Shown here: positions 34,123 through 42,975 of the stretch, in pieces
How positions within the stretch are numbered: the stretch's first letter is position 1
Layout: every line of letters begins with the position of its first letter
Assembly: GCF_002155145.1 (NCBI RefSeq)
Contig: NZ_CP021323.1
Coordinates: 434,001 to 498,000, forward strand
Direction of reading: 5' to 3'
DNA: 64,000 nt
Source: Kushneria konosiri
GTDB taxonomy: Bacteria > Pseudomonadota > Gammaproteobacteria > Pseudomonadales > Halomonadaceae
Translations under genes and position numbers: made by a program
Notes under the pieces: generated by a model
Database searches by the model: none
What the model was told of the DNA's origin: nothing
Seen by the model: only the letters and a program-made list of their open reading frames with translations

Positions 34123-36440
34123 TGCGTCGGCTGCGACTACCGGCACTGTTATGGGGACTGGTGCTGACGACCTGTCTGATCTTCAGTATCTGGCAGCTGC
34201 TGCGCGGGGCGAGTCTTGATACCCGCATCACGGCGCTGCTGCCCGAGACCCACCAGTCTCCCGGAGTAGACCGCGCCAACGATCAGCTCAGCGCGCCCTT
34301 TACGCACCGCTTTGTGCTGCTGCTCGATGCCGAACAACCCGGCGAGGCGGCAACCCGGCTGGCAAGGGATCTTGAGGCGGCAGGCGTTGTCAGCGAACTT
34401 CGCTATCGCCCGGGTGACTATCAGCTCGACAGTTTGCTGGAAGTGCTGGGGCCGTCGCGCTATCGGCTGCTCAGCGATGATCTGCGTGCAACCATCGACA
34501 GCGGCGACACCGACGACCTGCGTCGTCAGGCGCTCGCCTCGCTGGTCATGCCGACCGGGATCGACCAGCACCCGGTGCGTGATCCCTTCGGATTGCTTAA
34601 CCGCTGGCTCGACAGCCAGCTCTCGGCCCGCTTTGATACACGAGGCGATCTGGTCACGCTCAGAGTCGATGACCGCGACCTTGTCGTCATGACCGGAACG
34701 CTTGCAGGCAACGCCTGGGATACAGGGCTGCAGGATCGTCTCACCGATGCCATCACAGGGTTTCAAAAGGCACATCCTGGGGTGCATCTATGGCGCTCCG
34801 GCATGGTCTTTCACGCAGCCGATGGCGCTCATCAGGCCAGAAGTGAAATCGGCACCATCGGGCTGGGCTCGCTGATCGGCGTCCTGCTCATTTTGCTGGT
34901 GGTGTTTCGTTCCCCGATCACGATTGCCACCCTGCTGCTGCCGCTGGCGACCGGCGGGGTGTTTGCACTGGCGATCACGCTGTGGTGGTTTCAGGGCATT
35001 CACCTGCTGACCATCGCCTTTGGCAGCAGCCTGATCGGTGTGGCCATCGATTACGCCCTGCATCTTCAGTGCGCCCGCGTACTGGCCGGCCGAACATTTC
35101 GACTGCGTACCATGTTGCCCGGGCTGGCACTCGGACTGGTCACCAGCGTCATGGCCTACGTGGTCCAGGCCTTTACGCCCATGCCCGGGCTTCGCCAGAT
35201 GGCGGTGTTTGCCGGCTGTGGTCTGATCGGTGCCTGGCTGACGGTAGTGCTATGGCTGCCCATGACGCGCGTGCGCACCACGCCTGGCACTCAAAAACTG
35301 GCGGGGCGGCTCTGGCAGGTGCTCGAACGACTTCGCGGTCGGCTCGGCCCGCGCCTGGCACTGATACTGGCCGTGATCGCCGTGACCATTGCCGGCGTTC
35401 GCCTGCAGGGCGATGACAGTCTGCGCTTGCTCAATACCTCGTCACAGCAGCTTCTCGGCGATGAAGCGCTGATTCAGCGCGAGCTCGGACGGGATACCGG
35501 CACGGTCTATCTGCTGATCACGGCCCACGACAGTGAAGGCTTTCTCGGCCGGGTGGAATCGCTTGATCCGATGCTGGATGAGCTAGTAGAGGAAGGTCAT
35601 CTGGGCGGTCATGCCAGCCTGGCCGACCATGTCCCATCCGGGTCGCGCCAGAGTGCCAACCTTGAACGCAGCCGCATGCTCTACCAGCAGCAGCTTGATC
35701 ACGTCTACACCTCGGCAGGGCTGCCGCCGGCACTTTATGAGCGCGCCATGGCCATGCTTGAACAGTCGCCGCCGCTGACGCTGGATCGATGGCTTGCAAG
35801 CCCACTGGGCGAGAGTGATCAGCGCCTGTGGCTGGGCGATATCGACAAGGGTCAGGTCGCCGGCATGATCACGCTCAATGGCGGTCTCGACAGGAGTGCG
35901 CGTCAGCGGCTGGAGAGTCTGGCACGCGGCGATGAACACATCGAACTGGTCGACCGGGTCGAGCAGATCAGCAACGTATTGGGCAAGCTGCGCCGCCAGA
36001 TTGCACAGTGGGTCGCCGGTTCCCTTGTGGTGCTGACCCTGATGCTTGCATTGCGCTACCGCTGGCGCACCTGGCGCGTCATCGCCCCGGCCGGCGGCGC
36101 CATCCTGACCGTGTTGACGCTCTATGCCCTGCTGGGCGTGCCGCTCAATCTGTTCCATCAGCTGGCGCTGCTGCTGGTGCTGGGGATCGGACTGGACGCC
36201 GGCATCTTCATGCAGGAACATCCCAGAGCGCATCATGCCTGGCTTGCGATTACGCTATCGATCGTCTCAAGCCTTCTGGCCTTTGGTCTGCTGGCCTTTA
36301 GTGCCACGCCGGCGCTGCATCATATCGGCATGACCACGCTGATCGGCCTTGCCAGTGTCTGGCTGCTCGCAGCACTGGTGCAGCCTCCCCTGTCCGGGAA
36401 TCAGACAACGACCTTCGACCATGAACATGACCATGGATAA
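34122..36440 (+). CDS. MMPL/RND-type exporter of the aryl-polyene cluster
   Basis: A 772-aa inner-membrane protein with the two-repeat RND layout. TM1 is at the N-terminus, then a periplasmic domain (about residues 30-230), five hydrophobic segments (about 240-410), a second periplasmic domain (430-620) and a last membrane bundle. The signature GSSLIGVAIDYALHL near 300 and its counterpart LVLGIGLDAGIFM near 685 each carry the membrane Asp expected to move protons. It probably extracts the finished lipid from the inner membrane for handover to the LolA-like protein. Coupled to that gene by TAATG. Confidence 0.85.
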   Translation: MRRLRLPALLWGLVLTTCLIFSIWQLLRGASLDTRITALLPETHQSPGVDRANDQLSAPFTHRFVLLLDAEQPGEAATRLARDLEAAGVVSELRYRPGDYQLDSLLEVLGPSRYRLLSDDLRATIDSGDTDDLRRQALASLVMPTGIDQHPVRDPFGLLNRWLDSQLSARFDTRGDLVTLRVDDRDLVVMTGTLAGNAWDTGLQDRLTDAITGFQKAHPGVHLWRSGMVFHAADGAHQARSEIGTIGLGSLIGVLLILLVVFRSPITIATLLLPLATGGVFALAITLWWFQGIHLLTIAFGSSLIGVAIDYALHLQCARVLAGRTFRLRTMLPGLALGLVTSVMAYVVQAFTPMPGLRQMAVFAGCGLIGAWLTVVLWLPMTRVRTTPGTQKLAGRLWQVLERLRGRLGPRLALILAVIAVTIAGVRLQGDDSLRLLNTSSQQLLGDEALIQRELGRDTGTVYLLITAHDSEGFLGRVESLDPMLDELVEEGHLGGHASLADHVPSGSRQSANLERSRMLYQQQLDHVYTSAGLPPALYERAMAMLEQSPPLTLDRWLASPLGESDQRLWLGDIDKGQVAGMITLNGGLDRSARQRLESLARGDEHIELVDRVEQISNVLGKLRRQIAQWVAGSLVVLTLMLALRYRWRTWRVIAPAGGAILTVLTLYALLGVPLNLFHQLALLLVLGIGLDAGIFMQEHPRAHHAWLAITLSIVSSLLAFGLLAFSATPALHHIGMTTLIGLASVWLLAALVQPPLSGNQTTTFDHEHDHG

Positions 36441-36444
36441 CGCC

Positions 36445-37731
36445 ATGACCACTTTCCCGTGCCGCCCTGTCGAGACCGAAATGCCGCTGCATGACACCGA
36501 GGTGGCCATCATCGGGGCAGGTCCTGCCGGCGCCGTGGCAGCCGCCATGCTGGCCGAGGCCGGCCATCGCGTCGTCGTGATCGAGGCGGCGCACTTCCCC
36601 CGTTTTTCCATCGGCGAAAGTCTGTTGCCGCAGTGTCTGATGGACCTTGAAACGGCAGGGCTGGCCGATGTGGTCTCGGATGCCGGCTATCAGATGAAAA
36701 ATGGCGCCCGTTTTGTTCGAGGCGATGCGAGGGTCGACATCGATTTTCAGGACAAGTCGAGCGAGGGGACCGGGCAGGCCTGGCAGGTCGAGCGGGCCGA
36801 CTTCGATCAGCGTCTGATCGAGGCTGCCTGTGAGCGCGGTGCCGAGGTGCATTTTGGTCAGCGGGTCACGGCTTTTGACCGTCAAACCGGGGTTCCGGTA
36901 CTGACCATTTGCAATGAGCAGGATCACTACTGGCGGCTCAGAGCCCGCTTTGTGCTCGATGCCAGCGGTCTGGCCCAGGTGCTGGGACGGCTTGAGAACA
37001 CCCTGGAAGAGACGCATCTCACACCGCGTCAGGCCTTGTTCACCCATCTATCGCTGACGCCCGAGGCCTGTCGCGAGCACGGTTTTGACCGCACCAAGAT
37101 TCAGATCGGGCTGCATCCGAAGGCCAATGTCTGGTACTGGGTGATTCCCTTTGCCAACGGCCGGGCCTCGACCGGTTTTGTGGGCGCATCTGAAGAGCTT
37201 TCACAACTGACGACTTCGGCGACCGACGTCTCCCAGCGCTTTCAGGCGTGCTTCAATGCCTTTAATGAACTGGGCGACTGGCTTGATCCCGCCACGCCTC
37301 ATCGCGATGTGGCAGCACTTGGCGGTTACAGTCGCAATGTCACCACGCTCACCGGTCCGGGGTATGCCATTCTGGGCAACGCCGGCGAGTTCCTCGACCC
37401 CATTTTTTCTTCAGGCGTCACTATCGCCGTGCGCTCGGCCTGTCTGGCCGTGCCGCTGGTCAGGGCACAGCTGGAGGGCCGGGTCGTGGACTGGCAGGAA
37501 GAGTTCGAACGCCCGCTGCGCCACGGCATCGACACCTTTCGCGCCTTTGTGGACGCCTGGTACGACGGCCGACTGCCGGCCATCATCTTTCATCCCGAGC
37601 CGCCGGCCTACCTGCGGCGCATGATCAGCGCCGTGCTGGCAGGCTACGCCTGGGATGACGACAACCCCTTCGTCAACCAGCCGCGTCAACATCTCGACAC
37701 GCTGGCCCAACTGTGTGGACACGCCGCATGA
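36445..37731 (+). CDS. flavin-dependent halogenase-like oxidoreductase (aryl-polyene cluster)
   Basis: An FAD protein of about 428 aa. The dinucleotide loop is IIGAGPAGAVAA near residue 17. The sequence then follows phenolic halogenases: FSIGESLLPQCL, GYQMKNGARFVRG (with the Lys at the place of the catalytic Lys), NVWYWVIPFANG, which fits the halogenase WxWxIP signature, and GNAGEFLDPIFSSGV. If active, it would put Br or Cl on the aryl end of the polyene, as in brominated xanthomonadins, with a partner flavin reductase that is not in the window. A monooxygenase is the alternative. The start is uncertain (36421, 36445 or 36481); I took the ATG five bases past the exporter stop. Confidence 0.75.
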   Translation: MTTFPCRPVETEMPLHDTEVAIIGAGPAGAVAAAMLAEAGHRVVVIEAAHFPRFSIGESLLPQCLMDLETAGLADVVSDAGYQMKNGARFVRGDARVDIDFQDKSSEGTGQAWQVERADFDQRLIEAACERGAEVHFGQRVTAFDRQTGVPVLTICNEQDHYWRLRARFVLDASGLAQVLGRLENTLEETHLTPRQALFTHLSLTPEACREHGFDRTKIQIGLHPKANVWYWVIPFANGRASTGFVGASEELSQLTTSATDVSQRFQACFNAFNELGDWLDPATPHRDVAALGGYSRNVTTLTGPGYAILGNAGEFLDPIFSSGVTIAVRSACLAVPLVRAQLEGRVVDWQEEFERPLRHGIDTFRAFVDAWYDGRLPAIIFHPEPPAYLRRMISAVLAGYAWDDDNPFVNQPRQHLDTLAQLCGHAA

Positions 37732-38327
37732 CCCCCACTTTTCTGCCCCGACGCCTCTGGAGCGCCGCGCTCCTGTTGATGCTGACTCTGCTGGCCGGCT
37801 GTAGTGCGCCCGCCATGGCCCCTCAATCGGCGCCCGGCTGGCAGGGTGAGACGCAAACGCTCAAGCGCAAGCTGGCCATCACGCCCTTTGATGCCTCACG
37901 CCCCGAGCAGACGCTTTTGTCGGTCATTCGCCTCTCCGAGGAAGGAATGCGCGTGGTCATCGCCACCCCCACCGGTCAAAGACTGTTCACGCTGGTGCGT
38001 GACGAGCAGGGCGCGCGCTACACCCAATCGATCATGGATGAGCCCCCCTTCCCGGCCAAATGGTTCGCCCAGCGTCTGGAATGGAGCCTGCGACCTGAAT
38101 CCGAGCTGACGGCAGCCTTCAAGGACAGTGCCTGGCGAGTGCAGGATCAGCGCTTTGAACACGGTCGGGTTCGCAAGATCCTTGACGGCGACACGCTCAT
38201 GGCTCGCATCGATACCATTGACCACCCCGTCGATCAGGCCCATGACGTGTTGACCGACTTTCAGATTGGCTATCGCATGGTCATCACGCCCTTCGGTGAC
38301 GCTCAAGACGCCGGAGGGATGCCATGA
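37728..38327 (+). CDS. DUF3261 outer-membrane-type lipoprotein (aryl-polyene cluster)
   Basis: A 199-aa lipoprotein with a clear signal and lipobox LTLLAGCS (lipidated Cys near residue 25). The rest follows the DUF3261 pattern of beta strands (LLSVIRLSEEGMRVVIAT, then GQRLFTLVRDEQ). Such lipoproteins occur in APE clusters and may receive the pigment at the outer membrane, much as LolB does for lipoproteins; that role is an inference. The ATG at 37728 overlaps the previous stop (ATGA), and the stop overlaps the ketosynthase start (ATGA). Confidence 0.82.
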   Translation: MTPTFLPRRLWSAALLLMLTLLAGCSAPAMAPQSAPGWQGETQTLKRKLAITPFDASRPEQTLLSVIRLSEEGMRVVIATPTGQRLFTLVRDEQGARYTQSIMDEPPFPAKWFAQRLEWSLRPESELTAAFKDSAWRVQDQRFEHGRVRKILDGDTLMARIDTIDHPVDQAHDVLTDFQIGYRMVITPFGDAQDAGGMP

Positions 38328-39502
38328 CGCGTGTCGACTGCCGACTCTCCTCACCGGCCGTGATCTGCAGCCTTGGCGGAGATCACGAGACCATTGTGAC
38401 GGCGCTGGCCACGGGACAGCGCGGGCTCACCGACAGCGACCGCTATACGCCCGGACGCGTGCTGGCACTCGGTGATGTCACGATGCCGCTGGTCTCCTCC
38501 GAGGGCTGGCCGGCCGAGCATGCCAGCCGCAACAACCGCCTCATTGCCACGGCGCTGAAGGCGCTTGGACCGCAGCTGGATGAGGCGCTCAAGCGCCACG
38601 CGCCGGATCGTATCGCAGTGGTCATGGGCACCAGTACCTCGGGCATATCGGAAACCGAGGCGGCCATTGCCCGCACCGGGCCCGGCAATGACTTTGACGA
38701 ACGCTATCGCTATGCCCATCAGGAGCTTGGCGCGCCGGCTCACTTCATTCGCGCACACCTTGGGCTCTCGGGGCCGGCCTGGACCCTCTCCACGGCCTGC
38801 AGTTCCGGCGCCCGTGCGCTGAGCGCGGCAAGACGCCTGCTGCTCTCCGGTCAGGCGGACGCCGTGATTGCCGGTGGTGCCGACACCCTGTGTCATCTGA
38901 CCGTGCATGGCTTTGACGCACTGGGGGCAATCAGCGATGCACCGTGTCAGCCTTTCACGGCAGATCGATGCGGCATCAACATCGGTGAGGCGGCGGCGCT
39001 CTTTATCGTGACCCGGGAGCCTGGCGGCGTTCAGCTGACCGGCTACGGAGAAAGTTCGGATGCCCATCACATTTCGGCACCGGCGCCGGATGGACATGGC
39101 GCCATCAAGGCCATCCGCCAGGCGCTCGACATGGCCGGCCGCACGCCGGAGGAGATTGACTATCTCAATCTGCACGGCACGGCGACTCCGCATAACGATG
39201 CGATGGAAGCGCTGGCCCTTCATGACGTCTTTGGCAGCCGCCAGCCGCCGGCGAGTTCGACCAAGGCGCTGACCGGCCATACGCTGGGCGCGGCAGGGGC
39301 GCTTGAAGCCGCCTTTTGCTGGCTGGCGCTGGAACACGGCTTTCTGCCGCGTCATGTCCATGATCAGCCCCTTGATCCGTCACTGATGCCACTGGCGCTG
39401 GTAAATGCCGAGACAACCGGACAACCGCGCGTGGCGCTTTCCAACGCCTTTGCCTTTGGTGGCAACAATGCCGCTCTGGTGCTGGAGCGTCACGATGGCT
39501 GA
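38324..39502 (+). CDS. apeO: 3-oxoacyl-ACP synthase of the aryl-polyene cluster (ApeO-like)
   Basis: A full-length ketosynthase of 392 aa, FabB/FabF fold. The catalytic Cys is in WTLSTACSSGARAL, the two His are in LNLHGTATPHND and TKALTGHTLGAAGAL, and the C-terminal SNAFAFGGNNAALVLER is intact. It would elongate the polyene with malonyl-ACP, as partner of the chain-length factor encoded at 28291. It overlaps the lipoprotein gene by four bases and the dehydratase gene by eight. It is the only full ketosynthase of the cluster. Confidence 0.87.
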   Translation: MTRVDCRLSSPAVICSLGGDHETIVTALATGQRGLTDSDRYTPGRVLALGDVTMPLVSSEGWPAEHASRNNRLIATALKALGPQLDEALKRHAPDRIAVVMGTSTSGISETEAAIARTGPGNDFDERYRYAHQELGAPAHFIRAHLGLSGPAWTLSTACSSGARALSAARRLLLSGQADAVIAGGADTLCHLTVHGFDALGAISDAPCQPFTADRCGINIGEAAALFIVTREPGGVQLTGYGESSDAHHISAPAPDGHGAIKAIRQALDMAGRTPEEIDYLNLHGTATPHNDAMEALALHDVFGSRQPPASSTKALTGHTLGAAGALEAAFCWLALEHGFLPRHVHDQPLDPSLMPLALVNAETTGQPRVALSNAFAFGGNNAALVLERHDG

Positions 39503-39956
39503 ATCCGGCTCAGGATCTGACTGGCCGCCCATGGCCTCACTGGTGCCACACCAGGGGCCGATGTGTTTGCTCGATCACGTCGTGAATGCCGATGAGCGCC
39601 ACATCGTGGCGGCGGTCATCTCCTCATCCAACAGCCTGTTTGCCGATGAAAGGGGGATTCCGGTACAGGTGGCACTGGAGTGGATGGCCCAGGCCTCGGC
39701 GGCCTGGTCAACCCTGCAGCCCCGTGAGGGCGGCACGCCCAGACAGGGCATGCTGCTGGGCGCCCGTCGGTTCGAGGCCAATATTGATCACCTGGCCCTT
39801 GATCAGCCTCTGGAGGTCAGGGTCAGTGTGGATACCGTCGCCGACAGTGGCCTGGGGACCTTTGAAGGGGTGCTCTACCGAGCCGGTAATACCTGCGAAA
39901 ACGACTGGCTGGCCAAAGCGACGCTGAGCGTTTTACAGACTCCGACCGACGCCTGA
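39495..39956 (+). CDS. apeP: hot-dog fold 3-hydroxyacyl-ACP dehydratase (ApeP-like)
   Basis: A 153-aa single hot-dog domain. It shows LVPHQGPMCLLDHVV near residue 14 and VALEWMAQASAAW near 60, the pattern of FabA-like ApeP proteins, in which the His after Pro is catalytic. It removes water after the ketoreductase step, so that each cycle adds one conjugated double bond. The ATG at 39495 lies inside the ketosynthase gene (eight-base overlap). Confidence 0.82.
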   Translation: MAESGSGSDWPPMASLVPHQGPMCLLDHVVNADERHIVAAVISSSNSLFADERGIPVQVALEWMAQASAAWSTLQPREGGTPRQGMLLGARRFEANIDHLALDQPLEVRVSVDTVADSGLGTFEGVLYRAGNTCENDWLAKATLSVLQTPTDA

Positions 39957-40010
39957 TCGCTTTTCCTTCACCGCCTACGAACATACTTTCCAACGCTATC
40001 GGAAGATGAC

Positions 40011-40733
40011 ATGCCACAGACCATCCTGATTACGGGCGCCAGTCGGGGCATCGGCCGGGCAGCCGCCCTGCGCCTGGCGCGTGACGGCTTTGATATCGTC
40101 GTGCACTACCGCCACAGCGAGGCCCAGGCTCGCGCCGTTGTCGATGAGATTACGGCCATGGGACGCCAGGCGCGCCTGCTGTCGTTCGATGTCGGAGACC
40201 GCGATGAAGCGCGCGCATCTCTTGAGGCCGATATCGCCGAGCACGGGGCCTACCATGGCGTAATACTCAACGCCGGCTTTCATCAGGATGCGCCCTTTCC
40301 CGGCATGTCCGATGAACAGTGGGACAGCGTGCTCAACGTGGATCTGGGCGGGTTTTACAATGTCCTCAGGCCGCTGGTGATGCCCATGATTCAGCGCCGA
40401 AAGCCCGGGCGCATCGTGGTACTCTCCTCCGCCGCCGGCGTGATCGGCAATCGCGGCCAGGTCAACTATGGCGCGGCCAAGGGCGGCCTGATTGCCGCCA
40501 GCAAGTCCCTGGCGCTTGAGCTGGCCAAAAGAAGGATCACGGTGAACTGTATTGCGCCGGGCTGGGTCAATACCGACATGACCGATGACATCGATGTGGA
40601 CATCAAAAAAATCGTCCCGATGCAGCGCATGGGGGACGCCGAGGAGGTAGCCGGCGTCATCAGCTTTTTATGTTCGGATGACAGCAGCTACGTGACTCGC
40701 CAGGTCATTGCCGTCAACGGTGGACTGTTCTGA
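40011..40733 (+). CDS. apeQ: 3-oxoacyl-ACP reductase (FabG-like, ApeQ-like)
   Basis: A 240-aa short-chain dehydrogenase. Cofactor motif ITGASRGIGRAAA at residues 7-19, NAG in ILNAGFHQD, catalytic Ser in VVLSSAAGVIGN and YGAAKGG with the Tyr-x3-Lys pair, and C-terminal ITVNCIAPGWVNTDM. It reduces the beta-keto group after each condensation. 54 bases separate it from the dehydratase gene. Confidence 0.87.
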   Translation: MPQTILITGASRGIGRAAALRLARDGFDIVVHYRHSEAQARAVVDEITAMGRQARLLSFDVGDRDEARASLEADIAEHGAYHGVILNAGFHQDAPFPGMSDEQWDSVLNVDLGGFYNVLRPLVMPMIQRRKPGRIVVLSSAAGVIGNRGQVNYGAAKGGLIAASKSLALELAKRRITVNCIAPGWVNTDMTDDIDVDIKKIVPMQRMGDAEEVAGVISFLCSDDSSYVTRQVIAVNGGLF

Positions 40734-40816
40734 TCGCGCCTTTTCAGGCCAGCCTCAGGCAGGGCGCCCTTCTCCCATGTTTCGTAGCACAATACGATAA
40801 CAATGAGAGGCGACAC

Positions 40817-41416
40817 ATGACGTTCAAGGCAGCATTGTATGGCTGGACGGCCACGACCCTTCGCACGCTGGATCATCACGGTGTCCGACTGCGTTATCCC
40901 TACCGTGATCGCATCATGTTCGAAAACCACATTCTGCCGGCCATCGCCGGCGATGACAGCATTAGACGAGTGCTGATGGTGGGTTGCGGCTGGTATACCC
41001 ACCACTATCCGGCGCTGCTTGGGGATACGGAGGTCACCACCATCGACCTGGACGCCGCCAAGCGACCCTTTGGCGGCGACAGCCATATCGTGGGCAACCT
41101 GACCACACTTGGCGATCATATCCCTGACGAAGGGCTCGACGCCGTACTGTGCAACGGTGTGCTGGGCTGGGGGCTGAACGAGCCGGCCGATGTCGAACAG
41201 GCCTTTACCGCCTGCATCGACTGCCTGCGTCCCGGTGGATTACTGCTGTTGGGCTGGAATAACCACCCCCCTTATAACCGGGTCAGCCCCGAAGATATTC
41301 CGGCATTTGCCGGCCTTGAGCCCGTCAGGGTGCCGGGACTTGATGCGCACCGGATTGTGGCCCTGCCGCGAAACCAGCACTGTTTTCAGGCCTTTCAAAA
41401 ACCGTTTTCAGACTGA
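40817..41416 (+). CDS. small SAM-dependent methyltransferase-like protein
   Basis: A 199-aa protein with a class I methyltransferase core: motif I as VLMVGCGWYTHHYPALL, an acidic residue after beta 2 in TTIDLDAA, and LDAVLCNGVLGWGLN, with CLRPGGLLLLGWNNHPPY as the motif III region. GAGG precedes the ATG by six bases. Its position directly behind the ketoreductase gene suggests a methyl-transfer step on the aryl head group, since aryl polyenes are often O- or C-methylated. The sequence is unlike the larger methyltransferase usual in these clusters. The link to the pigment is an inference from position. Confidence 0.65.
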   Translation: MTFKAALYGWTATTLRTLDHHGVRLRYPYRDRIMFENHILPAIAGDDSIRRVLMVGCGWYTHHYPALLGDTEVTTIDLDAAKRPFGGDSHIVGNLTTLGDHIPDEGLDAVLCNGVLGWGLNEPADVEQAFTACIDCLRPGGLLLLGWNNHPPYNRVSPEDIPAFAGLEPVRVPGLDAHRIVALPRNQHCFQAFQKPFSD

Positions 41417-41500
41417 GTCCCGCGCAGTGGCCTTTCGCAAACGTGTGTGAAAGGCTACATTGTGCACCCTGCCTTTTTGATACCTCCCGGAGGACGTTCG

Positions 41501-41968
41501 ATGACCTTCCACCTGCCCTTTAAAGTCTCACTGGCTGCCGCCATGACGGGCGCCCTGATCATGCTGGCCACGGCAGGCCCTGCACAGGCACGCAACACCT
41601 TTCTGATGCAGCCGCTGTCCGAGGTCATGACGCAGCCCGAGGCGCAGGAAAAGCTCGACCCCTCGATCCGGCTCTATTTTGCCGACCAGCAGCATCCGGC
41701 CATTCAGACACGTCGCGGCGGCTTTTATAGCTCCAACAAGGTACGCGCAGCCCTGCGTACCGATGATGAATCCTGTCGTCTGGCGGCACTTCAGTCGCTT
41801 CTGGCACTGCAGGAACGCGCCCGTCAGGTCGGCGCCAACGCCATCGTCAACATCACCAGTTACTACGAACAGCGCGCCAACCCGGACAGTCAGCGTTATG
41901 AGTGCCGTGCCGGCAACGTGGTGACCGAGGTGGCCTTCAAGGGCGACATGGTCACTCTGGGGCAGTAA
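41501..41968 (+). CDS. exported protein of unknown function (RcsF/YbjQ-like fold suspected)
   Basis: A 155-aa exported protein with a signal peptide ending near AGPAQARN. The C-terminal part, with RARQVGANAIVNITSYYE and then YECRAGNVVTEVAFKGDMV, resembles exported proteins often labelled "excinuclease ATPase subunit" without evidence for that function. Two Cys residues (SCRLAAL and YECRAG) could form a disulfide. GGAGG precedes the ATG at 41501 by seven bases; the frame from 41447 is not needed. A strong terminator follows. Confidence 0.6.
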   Translation: MTFHLPFKVSLAAAMTGALIMLATAGPAQARNTFLMQPLSEVMTQPEAQEKLDPSIRLYFADQQHPAIQTRRGGFYSSNKVRAALRTDDESCRLAALQSLLALQERARQVGANAIVNITSYYEQRANPDSQRYECRAGNVVTEVAFKGDMVTLGQ

Positions 41969-41990
41969 CGCCTCTCGTAAAGACGATCAA

Positions 41991-42021
41991 AAAAGGGGCG
42001 CCCGACCGGGCGCCCCTTTTT
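41991..42021. terminator. bidirectional rho-independent terminator
   Basis: Stem GGGGCGCCC/GGGCGCCCC, loop GACC, with A-run on the left and T-run on the right. It serves the exported protein gene and the convergent universal stress gene. Confidence 0.9.
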
Positions 42022-42041
42022 GCTGGCATTCAAGGAGTTAA

Positions 42042-42893
42042 TCAACGCATCAAAAGAATGGCACCCGGCATGGCCTCCAGCAGCTTGTGGGTCGTACTGC
42101 CCATCAAAAAGCGCCGCAGCGAACTGTGTCCGTAAGCGCCCATGGCGACAAAATCAACGCCATGTTCATGAGCATAGGCCGGCAGCTTGCGCCCGGCATC
42201 CCCCTCCAGAGTAACGGGCTGCGCGTCGATACCGGCCGCCCTCAGCAGTTCGGCACCACGCTCGGCCGGCGCCCTGTCAGCAGGCTCGCCGACATGCACC
42301 ACATGCGTTTCGAGCCCTTCAAGCCAGCCCCATCTGACCAGTCGCGAAAGCTGCTCAAGCCCACGCTCGCTGCCATCAAAGGCGACCATGGCCCGGACCG
42401 GCACCTGAAAGCGGGTCGGGGCAATCAGCATGGGCACTTCCAGATGCTGCGCCAGATCTTCCAGATGCGCGCCCAGTGAGGTGTCTTCGCCCCCATGATC
42501 GTGCTGATGGCCACACCGTCCCAGCACCAGTAGATCATCGCTCTGGCACTGTTCACGCAGGCTCTCAGCCAGCACGCCGTGGCGCTGCTGCACATCCAGC
42601 ATCAACGTGTCATCTGCAAGGCGCGCCTTGAGCGCCTCGAGCATGCGCTTGCCCTCTTCACGCGCCTGACGGGCGGCCCGCCCCTCCTCTTCGGTGCGCT
42701 CTTCCAGCATTCGCTCGCGGGTGCCCAGCCCGATCTGGCCGGAATAGTCCTCATGCGTCATGGCGCGATGCTCCAGCACATGCAAAAGACACAGCGGTGC
42801 CTCGATCCGGCGAGCCGCCCAGGCCGCATAGTCACCGATGGCGCTGTCGGCGCGCGCCTGATCATCGAAGCAGGCAATGATGGTTCTGCTCAT
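42042..42893 (-). CDS. universal stress protein with two UspA domains
   Basis: A 283-aa tandem UspA protein. The second half shows the ATP-binding pattern of the family, MGAYGHSSLRRFLMGSTTHK (G-x2-G-x9-G-S type), near residues 250-270; in the first half, LVLGRCGHQHDHGGEDTSLG is a degenerate copy. Such tandem Usp proteins protect against stress. The ATG at 42893 has GGGAGA upstream. It lies 82 bases past the SulP transporter gene on the same strand; the Usp/SulP pair is recurrent in marine bacteria and they may form one transcript. Confidence 0.85.
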   Translation of the reverse strand: MSRTIIACFDDQARADSAIGDYAAWAARRIEAPLCLLHVLEHRAMTHEDYSGQIGLGTRERMLEERTEEEGRAARQAREEGKRMLEALKARLADDTLMLDVQQRHGVLAESLREQCQSDDLLVLGRCGHQHDHGGEDTSLGAHLEDLAQHLEVPMLIAPTRFQVPVRAMVAFDGSERGLEQLSRLVRWGWLEGLETHVVHVGEPADRAPAERGAELLRAAGIDAQPVTLEGDAGRKLPAYAHEHGVDFVAMGAYGHSSLRRFLMGSTTHKLLEAMPGAILLMR

Positions 42894-42975
42894 GGAAATC
42901 TCCCGAAACGCGAGTCTTTGTTCGAGTGTGGCTCATACCGGGCGACCATGCCGCCGCCCGGGAACGTGATGATGC

